Below are positions 17,331 through 29,800 of a stretch of DNA of 64,000 bases, piece by piece. Position numbers and translations under genes: made by a program. Each line of letters opens with the position of its first letter. Within the stretch, counting starts at the first letter, position 1. The stretch covers positions 3,515,716 through 3,579,715 of the forward strand of contig JASKMD010000025.1 of NCBI GenBank assembly GCA_030144725.1. Direction: 5' to 3'. The notes under the pieces were generated by a model. That model had not been told where the DNA came from and searched no databases. It worked only from the letters and a program-made list of their open reading frames with translations. The DNA comes from Haematococcus lacustris (lineage: Eukaryota; Chlorophyta; Chlorophyceae; Chlamydomonadales; Haematococcaceae).

Positions 17331-19432
17331 GCTGTCACCAGCTGCTGGCAGCGGCCTGCTCCAGCGGCAGCGTGGCCGTATGGGACGTGCGGCGCCTGAA
17401 CCAGGCGGGGCAGGGCACGGGAACTGGCGGCAGTGCAGGGCGGGGCGAGCCGCTGTGCCTGGTGCAGCACCCCAACAGCTGCCAGTCAGCCTACTGGGCC
17501 CCTGACGGCTCCAAGGTGGGGGGGCGGGCCAGTCTGTGGGGGGAGGGGGGGGGAGGGCCAGGGAAGGGAAGGGAAGGGACACACAACAGCGACGATGTTG
17601 TCATGGGCAGCAGCAGCAGCGGTGGCAGTGGCGGTGACGGCAGCAGCAGCAGCAGCAGCAGCAGGCTACTCCAGTGGCGAAGTGTGAAGATGTGAGATGA
17701 GGGTTGAGGAGGGCAGGGAGTGCAGTGGGCCTCAGCAGCAGACCCTGTAGAATAGGGCAGGTCAGAGACTGGCGCAGGTGACGGGTCAGTGAGGGGGTGC
17801 AGTGGGCCAAGCAGGGGCCAGGGGTCAGGGGCAGGCCTTGGTGCTTGGTGCCACTGCACACCAGGCTTGGACCCATCAGCGGTGGCGGTGACGGCAGCAG
17901 CAGCAGCGGCAGCTTGGCGGGGGAGGGGGAGGGGGGAGGGGGAGGGGGAGGGGGAGGGGGAGGGGGAGGGTGCTCCACTGCACACCAGGCTTGGAGCCGT
18001 CAGCCGGGGCGTGCCCTTGACCCACCAGCCACCAAGCTGGGCCAGTCAGGGGGCTGCTGTTGTGGGGGGTGGGGGGTCAGCAGGGGCCCCCTGGTGCTGG
18101 TTCAGGGGGCAAGCGCTGGTGCTTAGTGTAACAACCACCTCTCTAATACGCACCATCCACCATTTCAGTGTAACAACTACTACCCACCAGCCACCAAGCT
18201 GGACCAGTCAGGGGCAAGCGCTGGTGCAGGGCTAGTCATGAGTAGGCGCCGGGGCCGGGGTAAGCGCTGGGTAAGAGCTGAGGCGGGCCAGGGTAGGATA
18301 GGTAAGGGCGCAGCCTGTGACATGGTGCTGACGGTCAGGGTCAGCCTGCCAGGGTCAGGGCCAGGACCCCTTTTCAACCCTGCCACGGTCAGACGCAGCT
18401 CGTTCTACCCTTTTCAACCCAACCCAACAACCCAGCAACGGTCAGGGTCAGGCGCAGCTCGTCCCGCCCTACTCAACCCAACCCAACCTCCCTGCTTCCA
18501 ACCCCTGGCGCCCCCTCGACCACCTCTACTACACTTGCCGCACCCCCCACCTGCTAAGCCTACCCCGCTCCCCACCCTACCCTGCCCCTGCATGCCTATG
18601 CCCGCCCCCCCTGCCCCTGCAGCGCCTGCTGAGCACCAGCTTTGACAACACACTCAGGGTGTGGGTGCCTGCCGCCCCCCCACCCCCCGCACACCCCCCT
18701 GCAGCCGCCACCCCAGACAGCCCGGCACTCAGCCTGACCCAGGCCCAGGTCCTCCCGCATGACAACCAGACAGGGAGGTGAGGCCCACACCCCTGAGGCA
18801 ACCTGCCACTGCTCCCAACGACCACTGCCCTGACCCCCCCCGTGCCCTGACCCCCCCCTGCCCTGACCACCCACCCCCCTCAGCCTGCCCCCCCTGCCCT
18901 GCCCTGCCCACCCACGCACCCACCCCCCTCTGCCGCCCCCCTGCCCCTGTGCAGGTGGCTGGTGCCGTTCCGGGCCGTGTGGGGCCCTGCAGCCGACTGC
19001 GTGGCAGTGGGCAGCATGAGCCGCGGCGTGGACCTGTTCACCCCTGACTGCGCATACAAGGTCAGGACAGGGGGGGCGGCAGGCGGTGGGGTAAAGGGGG
19101 GGGGCGGCAGGCGGTGGGGTAAAGGTGGGGGGCGGCAGGCGGTGGGGTAAAGGGGGGGGGGCGGCAGGCGGTGGGACAAGGAGCCTGATGCCGCCTGAAC
19201 CATGACGCTATGGATACCACGGCTGCAGTGCCTTGTGCAAAACATGCAGCCAGCCTCACCTGAACTGTGAGCACCACGGCTGTAGAGTGGCTCCCCCTCA
19301 TGCTCCATGCAGGTGGGCAGCCTGGTCGAGGGCGAGCTCATGAAGTCCATCGTGTCCCGCCTAGCCTTCCACCCGCACTGCCATGCCCTGGCAGCAGCCA
19401 ACGGCAGCGGCCGGCTGCACGTATGGCGGTGA
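17331..19432 (+). CDS. WDR76/CMR1-type WD40 protein, C-terminal half (5' part in gap)
   Basis: WDR76 (yeast CMR1) proteins are nuclear WD40 proteins that bind DNA or nucleosomes and act in genome maintenance. Four exons are visible: 17331-17515 (SSGSVAVWDVRRL), 18623-18777 (LLSTSFDNTLRVW), 18955-19060 (WLVPFRAVWGPAAD) and 19313-19432 (LAAANGSGRLHVWR, then stop). The spliced peptide HDNQTGRWLVPFRAVWGP and the ending closely match the last blades of WDR76/CMR1, and the frame is continuous across all three introns. The first visible exon begins right after a CAG acceptor at the gap edge, so the N-terminal half is missing from the assembly rather than from the gene. Introns are C-rich and contain GGGGGA and CAGCAG repeats. 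Confidence 0.85.
17921..17969. repeat. GGGGGA hexamer repeat in WD40-gene intron
   Basis: About eight tandem GGGGGA units inside the intron at 17516-18622. Nearby is a CAG/GGCAGC stretch at about 17605-17665. Confidence 0.85.
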
Positions 19433-21657
19433 GCAGCAGGCAGGATGAATCCAGCTTGTCATGTGGGCTGCATAGGAGTGAGCCACGCTGTCCAATGGCA
19501 GGTGTGAAATTCAGTGGCATAACACAAGTGTGACATAGTACCCTAAGTGTGTTGAGGACTAGGACCAGGAGCATCACACAATCAGTGCCTCACACAATCT
19601 GACCTGCATTCCATTGAATGTTGAGTGACAGCGTTTTGTGGGGGGGTGAGAAATGCTGTGTAGTGTGAGGGAGGAAGTGTGGGGTGGGGTGTGTGAGAGT
19701 GAGAGAGAGGGTGACCTGACTCTGATGGCGATCTGGGTTAATCATATAGCCAGTCAGTTACAAGACTGCTGACCGCCATGTGCAAAGTCTGTTGGTGGCA
19801 GCCGGCCCTAGTAACCACCCATTGCCCCTCACTCTTCATATGCCACTTTTCTCACTCTCAACAATGACACTACAGTGATGAAGTGGTTGCTAAGTGAAGC
19901 TAACCCCATGTTATGTAGGGGAGTTCCTCTGAATTACTCTCATGTTGGCTCTCATGAGGGGCTGTTGGCAGCAGTACAGCCAGCAGTACAGCCAGCAGTA
20001 CAGCCAGCTGTGGGTTGGCCTGCATGGAACGGTTAGGTGATCCCTCCTCTCATCACAGGCTACCCAGCAGCTGTCACTATGCGAAGTGATTCCTTTCACG
20101 GCAAAGGACATGTGTATGGTGATGGGTAGGGGCTGCCGGGTTTGCAATGTCGTGTGATGTGTGAGACCTATCATTGCATAACAGCTTTGACCAGGTTGCT
20201 TGGGGCAGCTGTTGCATTGGTGGAGCATGTCGAGGCATGGACATCAGTGGTTTTTAGCTCGTTATGTAGCTTACGCTATGAAATACGATGCCAGGCGAGG
20301 ACAACCTGCTATTACCAGAGCGGGTCACACCTGTCAGGGTAAGCAATGCAGGCATGCCAGAAGGGTGTTAGGAGGATGCTGTTTCCAAGGGAGGGCTGTG
20401 GAGAGCATGGCAAGTCGAGGAGGTCAGGCAGGTCAGGGGGCTCAATGCCAGGTGTACCCCGGCCTTGTGTGGTGGTGAGCAGAGCTGTGAACCTCATACA
20501 CTATGCTAGTAGTGATGGCAGCGTTTCATGGTGGTAAACCAACAGCAGGCGCTTGCACGCCAGAGCCCACGTGACAAGTTGCAGAGAGCAACCATGACAA
20601 TCGTGACACTCGTCACGATGCAGCACCTGGGTTGTTGCGTCTCTCTCAAGGGATGTCACGCTGCGTGAAGAAAACGTGTGTCAAGGACGATGCTGGCATG
20701 ATTGACATCATGAAGTCGGGTCAGGTCAGGCTCATGCATCAGGGTCAGGTCTCACATCAGGTCAGATCATACGTTGTTGCGAGAAGGTGCGATGCCCCAT
20801 TCTGAGCATGGTACAACTATGTGTTGAGGATGTTGCTGGCATAATTGACTGGCTAGGCATGCAGTGGTGGCTAGCTCAGCTGTGTATGGTCACTAGAACC
20901 ACGGTGCTCAGGTTTACAACGCTTCAGCCGTCCGCCATCTGGCTCGCTGCTTGGCTGCCGTCACTCTTTAAGGGGGATCGGGGAATTCATGTGAGGCCAC
21001 GGCAGGTATGACATAGTGCATAGTGGTGACGGCCGTGTAGTAAATGTTGTGCAGCACGACTGAAGAGCAGCAGCAAGAGGCGAAGAAGAAGATGGCCTAC
21101 AACACTTCACCATCTATGTGTAGCGGAGGCGTTTGTTGCCAAACAGCTGGCAGCTGAGCTTCAGTACCCTTGCATTCCCAAAGGCCAATCGCTAGCAGCT
21201 AGCCTAGGTCACCATGTCACTCATTGTGGCAAATTGAGCTTTTATACTGTCCGCTGTCACACTGTGCGCTGTCCGTCCTTTGACAGCCGTTTGACGTCCT
21301 TTGACACGTCCTCAGCTACTAGTTAGGTACTTGTGCTGGTACCTTGTGCAGTCCGCACAAAGAACCGCACAAAGAACCAGCACCTGACCTGCTGATTGGT
21401 GTAGTAAGATTACATTCTGCTGATTACATGGCTTCCAATTGCCCCTCCAAGCCCCATGTGCATCGTCAGGCTCTGCATGAGTCGGATGCTCATGAAAGGC
21501 CCATGACATCACAACCCCCTGTCAGTGTCCAGGTGTCGGTATGCTACACTCCCCACCCCCCCACTACCCCTCCCTCCCTCTCAGCACCATCAGCCTCTCA
21601 GCCCCCTCCCAACCCCGACCTCTCAGCCCCATCCCACCACAAGACCACCCTCACTGA
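19433..21657. other. 2.2-kb intergenic region, no gene seen
   Basis: I find no convincing exon here. There is a threefold 15-bp tandem repeat (CAGTACAGCCAGCAG phase) at about 19975-20011, several GTCAGGTCAGG-type runs at about 20710-20770, and an imperfect hairpin at about 21329-21384 whose arms include TTGTGCTGGT and ACCAGCAC. Two TTACA sites (TGTAA on the minus strand) at 21410-21414 and 21424-21428 probably end the ZNRD2-like transcript. Confidence 0.5.
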
Positions 21658-23435
21658 CTACTCGGCTTGCATGGACCTGCAGTCCTTCAGCAGCGCTAGA
21701 GCCTCCCTCATCACCGCCATCACCTGCAAGCTGTCTGCTGCCGCCTCCCTCAACCCCTCCACCCTTCTCACTCCCTTCGGAACCCCCCCCAACCGCTGGG
21801 CAACCGGCGGCGGCAGTGAGGCTGAGGGATCACGGGGGGCTGGGCAGCCTGTATCCTGGTCGAGCCGGCAGTGGTCCAGAGCCAGCGCTGCGGCCTCCAG
21901 ATGCCTCAGCAGGGCCCCCTCCACCACTGTCAGGGTCGACCCCTGATGGCTGAACAGGGCAGGGTGGTTGAGGTGGTTGCTGTGTGTGGGAGGAGTGATG
22001 CCCACCCCTCCCAAGGCCAGCCCCCCCTCTGCCCCCCGCCCCCAAGCCGTCTCCCCCCCCACCCCTGCCGCCCTGCTGCTGTGAGGCTGTGGGTCACCCC
22101 TGCATGCCCCCTGCCCTGCCCCTGCTCCTGCCCCTGCCCTGCCAGCCGCCTCAGGTGCTGCCCGAGGCTCCAGCAGCCGTAATGTGGTGGTGGGGCTGGG
22201 GGCGTGGGTAGGGGAAGCGGGGGGTGGGGTGGGCGGAGCCGGGGCGGGGGCGGAGGCGGCAACCTGGGCTGCCTCAGCCTCGGTCATCACCCACATGCTG
22301 CAGGCCACACAGAACATGCGGCGGGGGGTGCGTGATCGCACCAGCGGGGTGGAGCACCTGCGGGGCCAGGCAGGGGTAGGGGTGAGGGGATGGGGGTGGG
22401 AGTAGGCAGGGGGGGCAGGGGCAGGGGCAGGGGCAGGGGCAAGGGCAGGGGCAGGGGCAGGGGCAGGGGCAGGGGCAGGGGCAAGGGCAGGGGCAGGGGC
22501 AGGGGCAGGGGCAGGGGCAGGGGCAGGGGCAGGGGCAGGGGCAGGGGCAGGGGCAGGGGCAGGGGCAGGGGCAGGGGCAGGGGCAGGGGCAGGGGCAGGG
22601 GCAGGGGCAGGGGCAGGGGCAGGGGCAGGGGGGGCAGGGGCAGGGGCAGGGGCAGGGGCGGGGGCAGGGGCAGGGGCAGGGGCAGGGGCAGGGGCAGGGG
22701 CAGGGGCAGGGGCAGGGGCAGGGGCAGGGGCAGGGGCAGGGGCAGGGGCAGGGGCAGGGGCAGGGGCAGGGGCAGGGGCAGGGGCAGGGGCAGGGGCAGG
22801 GGCAGGGGCAGGGGCAGGGGCAGGGGCAGGGGCAGGGGCAGGGGCAGGGGCAGGGGCAGGGGCAGGGGCAGGGGCAGGGGCAGGGGCAGGGGCAGGGGCA
22901 GGGGCAGGGGCAGGGGCAGGGGCAGGACGGCAGGGTAGGTACCTGTGAAGCTGTGAAGCCAGCTGTATGAGTAGTATGGCAGTGAGACGTGTCTACTACT
23001 GTCAAGAGCCTCTCACCTAGGGCAGCAAGTGTCCAGCAGCGCCCATCCCTGCAGCAGCTTTTCCGCAATGAGTGACGCGGTCTGATCACTCCTCTCGCGA
23101 GCGGCTGAAGCCGCTGCCGCGATGTCACTCGCAGGTGCAGGCGGTGATTGTCGTGCGGGACCGGCTGCCCTGCCAGGCGGCCCATCGCTGTCGACCGCCG
23201 TCCTCGTATCGTTTTCTCCGTTTACTGCATGCATATCGTCTGCTCCCTCCTCCTCCTCCTCCTCCTCCTCCTCCTCCTCCTCCTCTTCCTCCTCCGGTGT
23301 CGGTGCATGTCCCGGCCGCCTGTCCCGTGCGAACGGGCCTAAAACCGCTGTGTCGTACGCGGGGTCCTGGTCACTCTCCGTGGCGTCATGGTCTGCAAGC
23401 CTTGCCAGCACATAAGGCTGGGGCCAGTGCACCAC
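21658..23435 (-). CDS. ZNRD2/SSSCA1-like zinc-ribbon protein
   Basis: The family (autoantigen p27, ZNRD2/SSSCA1) is small zinc-ribbon proteins of poorly defined role, linked to microtubules and mitosis in animals. Exon 1 is 23435-23017: an N-terminal extension with a run of about 17 Glu (GAG/GAA repeat), then SLIAEKLLQGWALLDTCCP. Exon 2 is 22357-21658. The zinc ribbon spans the junction: CPRCSTPLVRS then RRMFCVAC, giving two CxxC pairs as in the family. The C-terminal helix (LLRHLEAAALALDHC and LQVMAVMREALALLKDC) also matches. The two exons give 1119 nt, a closed frame of 372 aa, longer than the ~200-aa human protein because of low-complexity linkers; an extra intron within exon 2 is possible. 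The single intron (22358-23016) is largely a GGGGCA minisatellite. Confidence 0.85.
22405..22927. repeat. GGGGCA minisatellite filling the ZNRD2-like intron
   Basis: About 520 bp of almost pure GGGGCA repeat, with rare AAGGGCA, GGGGCG and one GGGGGGGCA unit. It lies inside the only intron of the ZNRD2-like gene and has strong quadruplex potential on the plus strand. Confidence 0.95.
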
Positions 23436-24540
23436 TGAGGCACATGAGGGCAGAAGATCCCAGCTCGCTTACTTGCCTGCCTGCTCATCTTCTTCCTTGT
23501 CTGCCCGCCTGCCCTCCTTTCCTGCCCGCCTGCCCTCCATACAGTCTGCGACCAGGCCCAGTCTGGCACTGCATGAGCTATCTCCTCCCTTTAGCAGCGG
23601 GTCAGGTCCCTCGCGGATCAGCCACTCGCGACCAGGAGCTTACTCAGTCTACCCAGGGCCTGGAAATGGACAAGTGGGCAGGCTATGTTGCTGACTGTTG
23701 TCACACCTGTCTGCAGGGGCTGTGTGCATGAGTGGACAGGCTGTAGGGCTCATGATGCACGCCTGGCTGCCTGTCTGCATGAGCACCTTCAATGAGCTGC
23801 TGCCTTCAATGTTCACCCATTCGCATGGACTGCAGCATGGGCTCAGTGCAGCTGGCACTCACTGCCCCATGCGTGTCACCATCTCCCAATGCCCCTCCCA
23901 CTCCACCTCCTCCTCCTCCTCCCAATGCCCCTCCACCTGCGTCTTCCATGCGGCCCCAAATACCCGCCCCTTCCTGCTGCCCCGTCACTGACCTCGTGCC
24001 CGCTGGGTTGTTGGTGATGCCCCTGACCCGCTGCACAGTGCAGGGAGCAGGGGCTGGCCCGGCTGGAAGGTGGTGCTGCAGTTGACGCACAGCCTAGCCA
24101 AGGTGCCTGGGTGCCTCATCAGCGGCACCTGGGGCACATCACAGCACCCAACCGGTGCAGCTAGTCAGGAGCAGCAGGTGGTGGGCGCTGGCAAACGGCA
24201 CCCCAGGTGCTTAAGGGGCAGCAGGTAGCGAGGAGGCACTCCTGACTAGCTGGCAGTAGCAAGCTGCAGGGGAGGTTACAGCTTAGGGGTGGTAGGGCTG
24301 GGTTGGGTAAGCCTTCTAAGTGGCTGCCTCAGCTGCCAAGGCAGGGACTGCAAAAAAACTGGCACTTGCATAGAGATGTTTGTCCTCCTGGCAGTGCTCC
24401 TGTGGAGACAACAGGTGCTAACTAGCTAGCTTGTTTAGATTGCTAATTGTGTGGTAGAGTAAAACAGCACCAGGTCAGGCCACTTGCTACATCTAAACAT
24501 GAGCTGCTAATGGTCTATGCGACCAGGCACATTAGACTTA
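23436..24540. other. Intergenic region upstream of ZNRD2-like gene
   Basis: No exon is convincing. The left end should hold the ZNRD2-like promoter. A pair of interleaved inverted repeats at 24125-24252 is described separately. Confidence 0.4.
24125..24252. repeat. Interleaved inverted repeats (A-B-A'-B' order)
   Basis: Arm A, GCACCTGGGG (24125-24134), pairs with CCCCAGGTGC (24201-24210). Arm B, CAGCTAGTCAGGAG (24158-24171), pairs perfectly over 14 bp with CTCCTGACTAGCTG (24239-24252). The arms interleave instead of nesting. Confidence 0.7.
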
Positions 24541-24597
24541 CGGTCTGGGACCGCAGTCTCAAGGGCACTATTGTAGCCACCGTGACTAATTGCATCC
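24541..24597. repeat. Interspersed repeat, second copy at 38540-38592
   Basis: The stretch with GGGACCGCAGTCTCAAGGGC and CACTATTGTAGCCACCGTGA is closely similar to a stretch in the GATA-gene intron at about 38540-38592. It looks like a tail fragment of another dispersed repeat. A Lys/Arg-rich open frame follows (VMTKKKRKGTDKKRRARLRN at about 24724-24785) before the Fanzor fragment begins; I cannot assign it. Confidence 0.5.
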
Positions 24598-24797
24598 CTG
24601 CAACTTCCTTGCTTGCTGGCTTGCTTCATTGTCAAAACTGTGCATATGTGACATCACTCCATGGATCTCCCGGGAGAGCGAAGTTGCTTGAAAAGGCCAC
24701 CGCCCGTTTCAAAGCCCATCGCGTGATGACTAAGAAGAAGCGGAAGGGCACTGACAAGAAAAGAAGGGCCCGGCTAAGAAATCGAGAGGTGCGTGTC

Positions 24798-25723
24798 CCT
24801 AGCCTGCTGCAAGGTGGTGTGAAGGCCCAGGGGCACAGACCAGCTGCGGGGCAGGGTGGTGCTTGTGGATGAGCACCGCACCACCCGGGTCAGCTCAGCA
24901 GTGAATGGCCAGCAGCCCTGTGAAGAGGAGCTGGACCATGAGCAGCCGACCAGGCGTGCAGGCTGGAAACCCCCAGCAGGGCAGGTGGAACGCCGCCTAG
25001 TGCGCCCAGCCTGGAACCAGCAGCGTGACCAGCCTGTGCGGGGCCTGATGAGGTGCCCGGTAGTGGCCCCCCGCAAGCCCTCACAGGCCCCATGCAACAG
25101 CCAGGCAGACACACAGCCAGCAACCTCGAAGCCTGGGCCAGCACTCCCCCGCCAGCCAAGCGCAGCAAGCGCACCAAGGCTGAGCAGGCAGCTGAGCCTA
25201 CCCAGCCCACAAAGAGCACAGGCAAGGCCCAGGGCAAGCCAAAGCCACGCCAGCGCCACAGCCAGGCAGGTGGCTGGACAGGGACTGCAACGCAGTGCTC
25301 AACATGCAGCGCATTGGGGAGAGCAGGTGGCGCCCGCTGGAGCTATGCTGGTGGCTAGAGCAGGGAGCTCTGCCAGCCAGGGGCATGGAGGACCCTGGCT
25401 TTGCTTACAAGCGGCTGCAAGACAAGCCTCTCAAGGCCCAGCGGCAGCAGCAGCAGCAGCCTGCTGAGGCACAGTAGTGTGTGCCCCCCTTTGTTGAGCT
25501 GCCATCAGCTTACATTTAGCGCATGTTTGTCATGCCAACTCTACACTATAGCCCTTGCGGTCAGGCAATACTGTAGGTGGTAGGCACTCATGCACCATGT
25601 CCATGTGCATTGGGTTTACTCCACACAGCCCATCAACACCATTTGAGTAGACCCGCTAGTGGTCTCTAGTTGCTGCTAGTGGTACGGCTCAAATGGAGGC
25701 CCTAGTGAGGGACAAGGGGGCTG
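24798..25723 (+). pseudogene. Fanzor-family fragment (RuvC-II to 3' end, type-A tail)
   Basis: Homology to the long copies starts abruptly at about 24798, inside the segment leading to RuvC-II, and continues to the 3' end. The RuvC-II region VVLVDEHRTTRVSSA (catalytic Glu codon 24871-24873) and RuvC-III ([18 protein letters not shown]) are present; everything before is missing. The frame is broken between them. The reading ends at the TAG around 25475, followed by a type-A tail ending in CCCTAGTGAGGGACAAGGGG then GCTG at 25723. No clear target-site duplication was found for this copy. Confidence 0.8.
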
Positions 25724-26890
25724 ACGGTCGAATGTCCAGCCATGATAAGTGCTTGCACCAAAGTCTTGCAGCGCAAGCTGCACTGCGCAACGCACCATAC
25801 AAGTCGGGCAATTCTCCGCAGTCATGCAATGCCCGCGGAGAAGCAGGCTGCCGATCTCCGCGGATACACTTGATTTGATTGTTACAGGCATCACGGACGC
25901 ACCTTCTTCTAATGTTTTCTAAGCAGGAGCACTGTTCACAAATCCATTGCCTTGGCATCCATGGCATGTCATGCAAGCAAGCATGATTGCTTCTCCCGCT
26001 GCCGCCCCCAGTTTCTGCTGCTCCCACTGCCGCCCCCAGTTGAGGCAGAAACAACACCGCTAGCTGCTGCACCCGCTCTAGCTTGCCGGTCTGTGTCGTG
26101 TTATGTCTTTCTTGATTTTGTTGATTTGTACTAGCCAATGGCGGCCTCGTAAAGTGTCGTCCTCCGTAACGCTGGAGAGGTGAAAATACATGCTATCTCT
26201 GCATGCCTATGTCTCATGTCGAGGTGAATGTGCACTATCTCCTGCACCTGCAGCTCCCACGTATGCTGTGGCAGTAGCAGCCGGCCAATTGCTGATCACA
26301 GAGGCCTGTGAGCCCTGTGACATGATCGTGAGTCAAGCTGCAGGCCAAGAAGATCACGGCAACACCGAGTCTTAACCCCTGTGCTTCTTCACTTGCATGA
26401 TATGATTTTCACGCAAAACTGAAAGAATGAAAGACCAGAAACACACAGTCTATAAGCCTGTTTCTGCCACCAAGTTCACCGTAAAGTTGCCGTTGACACA
26501 ACTGCGTGGGGCATCTTGTCCTGAGCTGTGAGCGGCTGTGAAACCGACCTCTACACCAAGCATCCGTCAGACCAAGGTCAGCAGCATATGCCACAATAAT
26601 GAACACCATGTCTATCCTGTACCAATGCATGTCCACCTGGCTAGCAGCGCCTAAGGGGGTCAGGCAGCAACACAGGGGTAAGCACCGGCAGCCTCAGGGA
26701 CACTGGTGTGGGCGTCATGGCCTGGCTGACCTGCTGCCTTGCTCATTGCACAGTTGAGTGGAGTGGCATTGGGTGTGCACTCGTGAAGAGGTGAGGGAGG
26801 CAGGGATTGAACACGCGGCCTCATAGGTGAACTACCTTACCCAACATGGGGCCCTGCTGAAGGCATTGGACCCTGCAGCCCCCGGGCCCT
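25724..26890. other. 1.2-kb intergenic region with one degraded tail
   Basis: No convincing gene. A degraded piece resembling the Fanzor-element tail (GGGGGTCAGGCAGCAACACA, then a GTAAGCACC-like segment) is visible at about 26650-26710. The rest is unremarkable. Confidence 0.4.
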
Positions 26891-29800
26891 TCACGACCCC
26901 GCCGCCAGCCGCCTTCTCAATGCCATGATGTCCACGTCCACCGCCTGCGTCTGAACTGCGCCAAAGTCCAGCTGCGCGCCCGCCTTGAGCTTGGCGCTGA
27001 TGACCTTGGAGGTGGCCGCCTCTGCGGCGCGGGAGGTGGCTAGACTGGACAGCCCCAAGGGGGCGGTGTCGAAGCCTGAGGGGAAAGAGGGCGCCGTGAC
27101 CTGCTGCACCCTGCACAGGGCAGGCAGGTGGGGAGGGGGCGGGCAGAGAGTCAGGGGGGCCAGCAAGGGGTCAGGGGGCAGGCAGTGCAAGGGGGCAGGC
27201 AGGGAGTCAGGGGAGAAGGCAGTGCAAGGGGGGCAGCAGGTGCGGAGCCAGTGGGCGAGGGGCCTACTGGTGTTCATGACGTGCATGGAGGGTGGCAGGT
27301 GAGGTGGAGAGGGAGGGAGCGAGGGAGGGTGGTGGCAGCGCTGCGGATGCCAAAGCTGGTGATTTTTGCATTGCTACCTGTTGCCAACTGGGTTCATGAG
27401 GAGTGGTTGCTCACAGCAATGCCCATGGGGAACTGGCCCTGGTTGTGAGCAGCAGTGGTGACCAGCAGCCAGCAGCCCCACAGCCAGTCTTGCCGCGCCA
27501 TGCCACCACCCACCCTCTGGCATGGTGGCACTAGGTCTGCTTACCTGCTCACCCTGCCCTCTACAAAAGCTGCCCCACCCTGCAGTTCCCTTCAGCTGTT
27601 CAGTTGTCCAGCCATATAGCCAACACTGCCAGCCACCTGCAAAGCTCTTCATCTGGCCTGGCCCTGCCCTGCTCACACATCTGATCAGTTCTGTTTAGGC
27701 AGAGCCCTTCACTACCAAAACCTGTGTTTGTTGGACACATGCAAAGCAGGGCACATGCCCAGGTAGGTCATGGGCTCAAACCCTGCGCGGCTCACTTCTT
27801 GCCCGTGAAGAGCTGATATAGGTGCTCCAGCAGCGCACAGCCAGCGCCATGGAGCCCTGCCGCTGTGCCCTCCACTAGCTCAGCTGGCAGCAGCATGCCC
27901 TGCAGGTTTAAACCGTGAGGTGCAGGTGCCGACACCAGCCAGGCACGAAGGCACTGCGCTATGCCACCCTGTCGAAATTGGCTGTGGCGACTGAGATGCC
28001 ATGAAGTCCAGGCTAGTGCTAGTGCAGGCTTTGGTCGGAGTGCCCTTTGCCCTTTGGTCGGAGTGCCCTTTGGGCATATGAGAACGAGTGACATCGCCCC
28101 CTGGGTATAATTAGGAGCTCAGCAGGTGTTAGCTGATATGAGCCTAGTGGCGCAATGCCTCCGAGGAAGCGGCCCAGTGCCGCGGAGCAAGATCCGCTTC
28201 CGATTGAAAGCCCGCGAAAACGAGGTTCGTCGTAGTCGTGGTGTGGTCCGCTACAACTGTGCAGTCCGTCGACATCCGCGCTGCTCACATCGCTTCTGTT
28301 TATGCCAGCGCAGGTCCTAGCGTCCCTCCAGCCAAACAACGCGAGGAGCGAAGGGCTGCATGGAATACCCAGCGCCGACAGGTGCGCACCCCCGCCTTGT
28401 ACGCCCCAGCACTGCTCGTGTATTGGTGTCCCCGCATTGCCGGCCTGTCAAAACATTGATTGTGCTTGGTCGCCGCAGGTCATCAAAGTCCCGGGTGGCG
28501 CCGTGCTGCGGGGCTGCAAGAAGACGAAGCGAAAGCTAATGGCCCATTTCCAGCTCATGGCCGGCATCCATTCTCAGCTCCGAGTGATCGCGTCGCTGTT
28601 TGTGCTCAGGATCTTCCTGACCTGCCTTGTGGGATACTCCACCCCTGGGTACCCCAACGCCTCTACACCTCCAGCCGTGCAGCCTCCTCGTGCACTGGAT
28701 GCTGCCCCCTTGCCCCCACTCCCCCTGCGTGTCCCTGCCCAGCCAGCAACCCTGGCTATGGATTGGGAGCCAGAGCCTGATCCTGAGCCAGAGCCTGAGC
28801 CTGAGCCGGAACCTGAGCCTGCCCCAGCGCCACCCACACTGCGCCCACCCAGCGCCCGCATTGCTGCCCGCCACCCCCCACCAGCAGCTCCCACTGGGCC
28901 ACCCATGCCCCTTGACTGCGAAGACCCAGTCCTGCTGCAGCAGCTCAAGGTGTTTTGCTTGTACTTTGCTAACTCCAACTTCCTCACCCCCTACAACCAG
29001 CTGCAGCGGCGGCTTGGCCGGCCTGGGCAGAACAAGCACTTCAGCCTAAAGCCAGCCTTTGACGACCCCAGCAACCAGGAGCTACTGGCCAAGCTTCAGC
29101 AACTGGGCAGCACCAACTTCACCGGTGACCACAACACCGTCAGCCACCACTCCATGCAGCTGGCGGTCGCCATGCAGCAGCACTACTCCAACCCAGGCAA
29201 GTGGTGGTGGCGAATAGACTCTGGACCTGGACCTTGACATAGACCTGACCTGACCTAGACCTAACCTAACCTGACCTGACCTTAAACCTGACCTGACCTG
29301 ACCTTAAACCTGACCTGACCTTAAACCTGACCTGACCTTACCTTACCTGACCAGGGCCCGGCTTGGCTGGAGCGGGGAGGAGGCTCAGCTCTTCACCAAG
29401 CTGACGTGTGGGTACAGCCTCAACAGTGACAGCCCTGAGCTGCAGGCGCCCAACCTTGACAAGGCGCATGTCAACGACCTGATGGAGGAGGCAGCCAAGC
29501 AGCGGAGACTGCTGGCCCTGGAGGAGGGAGACTCCTTGCAGGACACCGTACCCCTGCCCTGCCGCATGCGCCATGCGGTGCATGTGTGCAGGTGCCTGGA
29601 GCAGTGGCAGCAGCCCCCCCCCCCCCCCCCTGCCAGGCAAGCCAAAGCGTGGCGGGCGTAGTGTGGGGCCCCGGGTCCTGACCTGCCCACCCCCCTTCAC
29701 CCTCACCCCCCTGGCCAGGGCAGGGGTGCACTTCATCAAGGTGGACAGCAGGGTACTGCGAGGGGTGTGCAAGCAGCTGGGGCTCACAAGGGAGACAGAA

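Noticed and set aside
15429..17505. Plus-strand Gly/Ser and Val/Ala repeat proteins
   Set aside because: Shadow frames of the minisatellite; the minus frame is the only one open across the non-repeat 10.1-15.6 kb region.
17331..17582. Extension of the giant minus-strand ORF past the gap
   Set aside because: That part is antisense to a clear WD40 exon, and the open frame through N bases is meaningless.
22274..22938. Cys-Pro and Gly-Arg repeat proteins
   Set aside because: Translations of the GGGGCA intron minisatellite in the ZNRD2-like gene.
24447..24872. 141-aa plus-strand frame as a gene
   Set aside because: It combines a dispersed repeat, a Lys/Arg-rich stretch and the beginning of a truncated Fanzor copy; no family match and no splice support.
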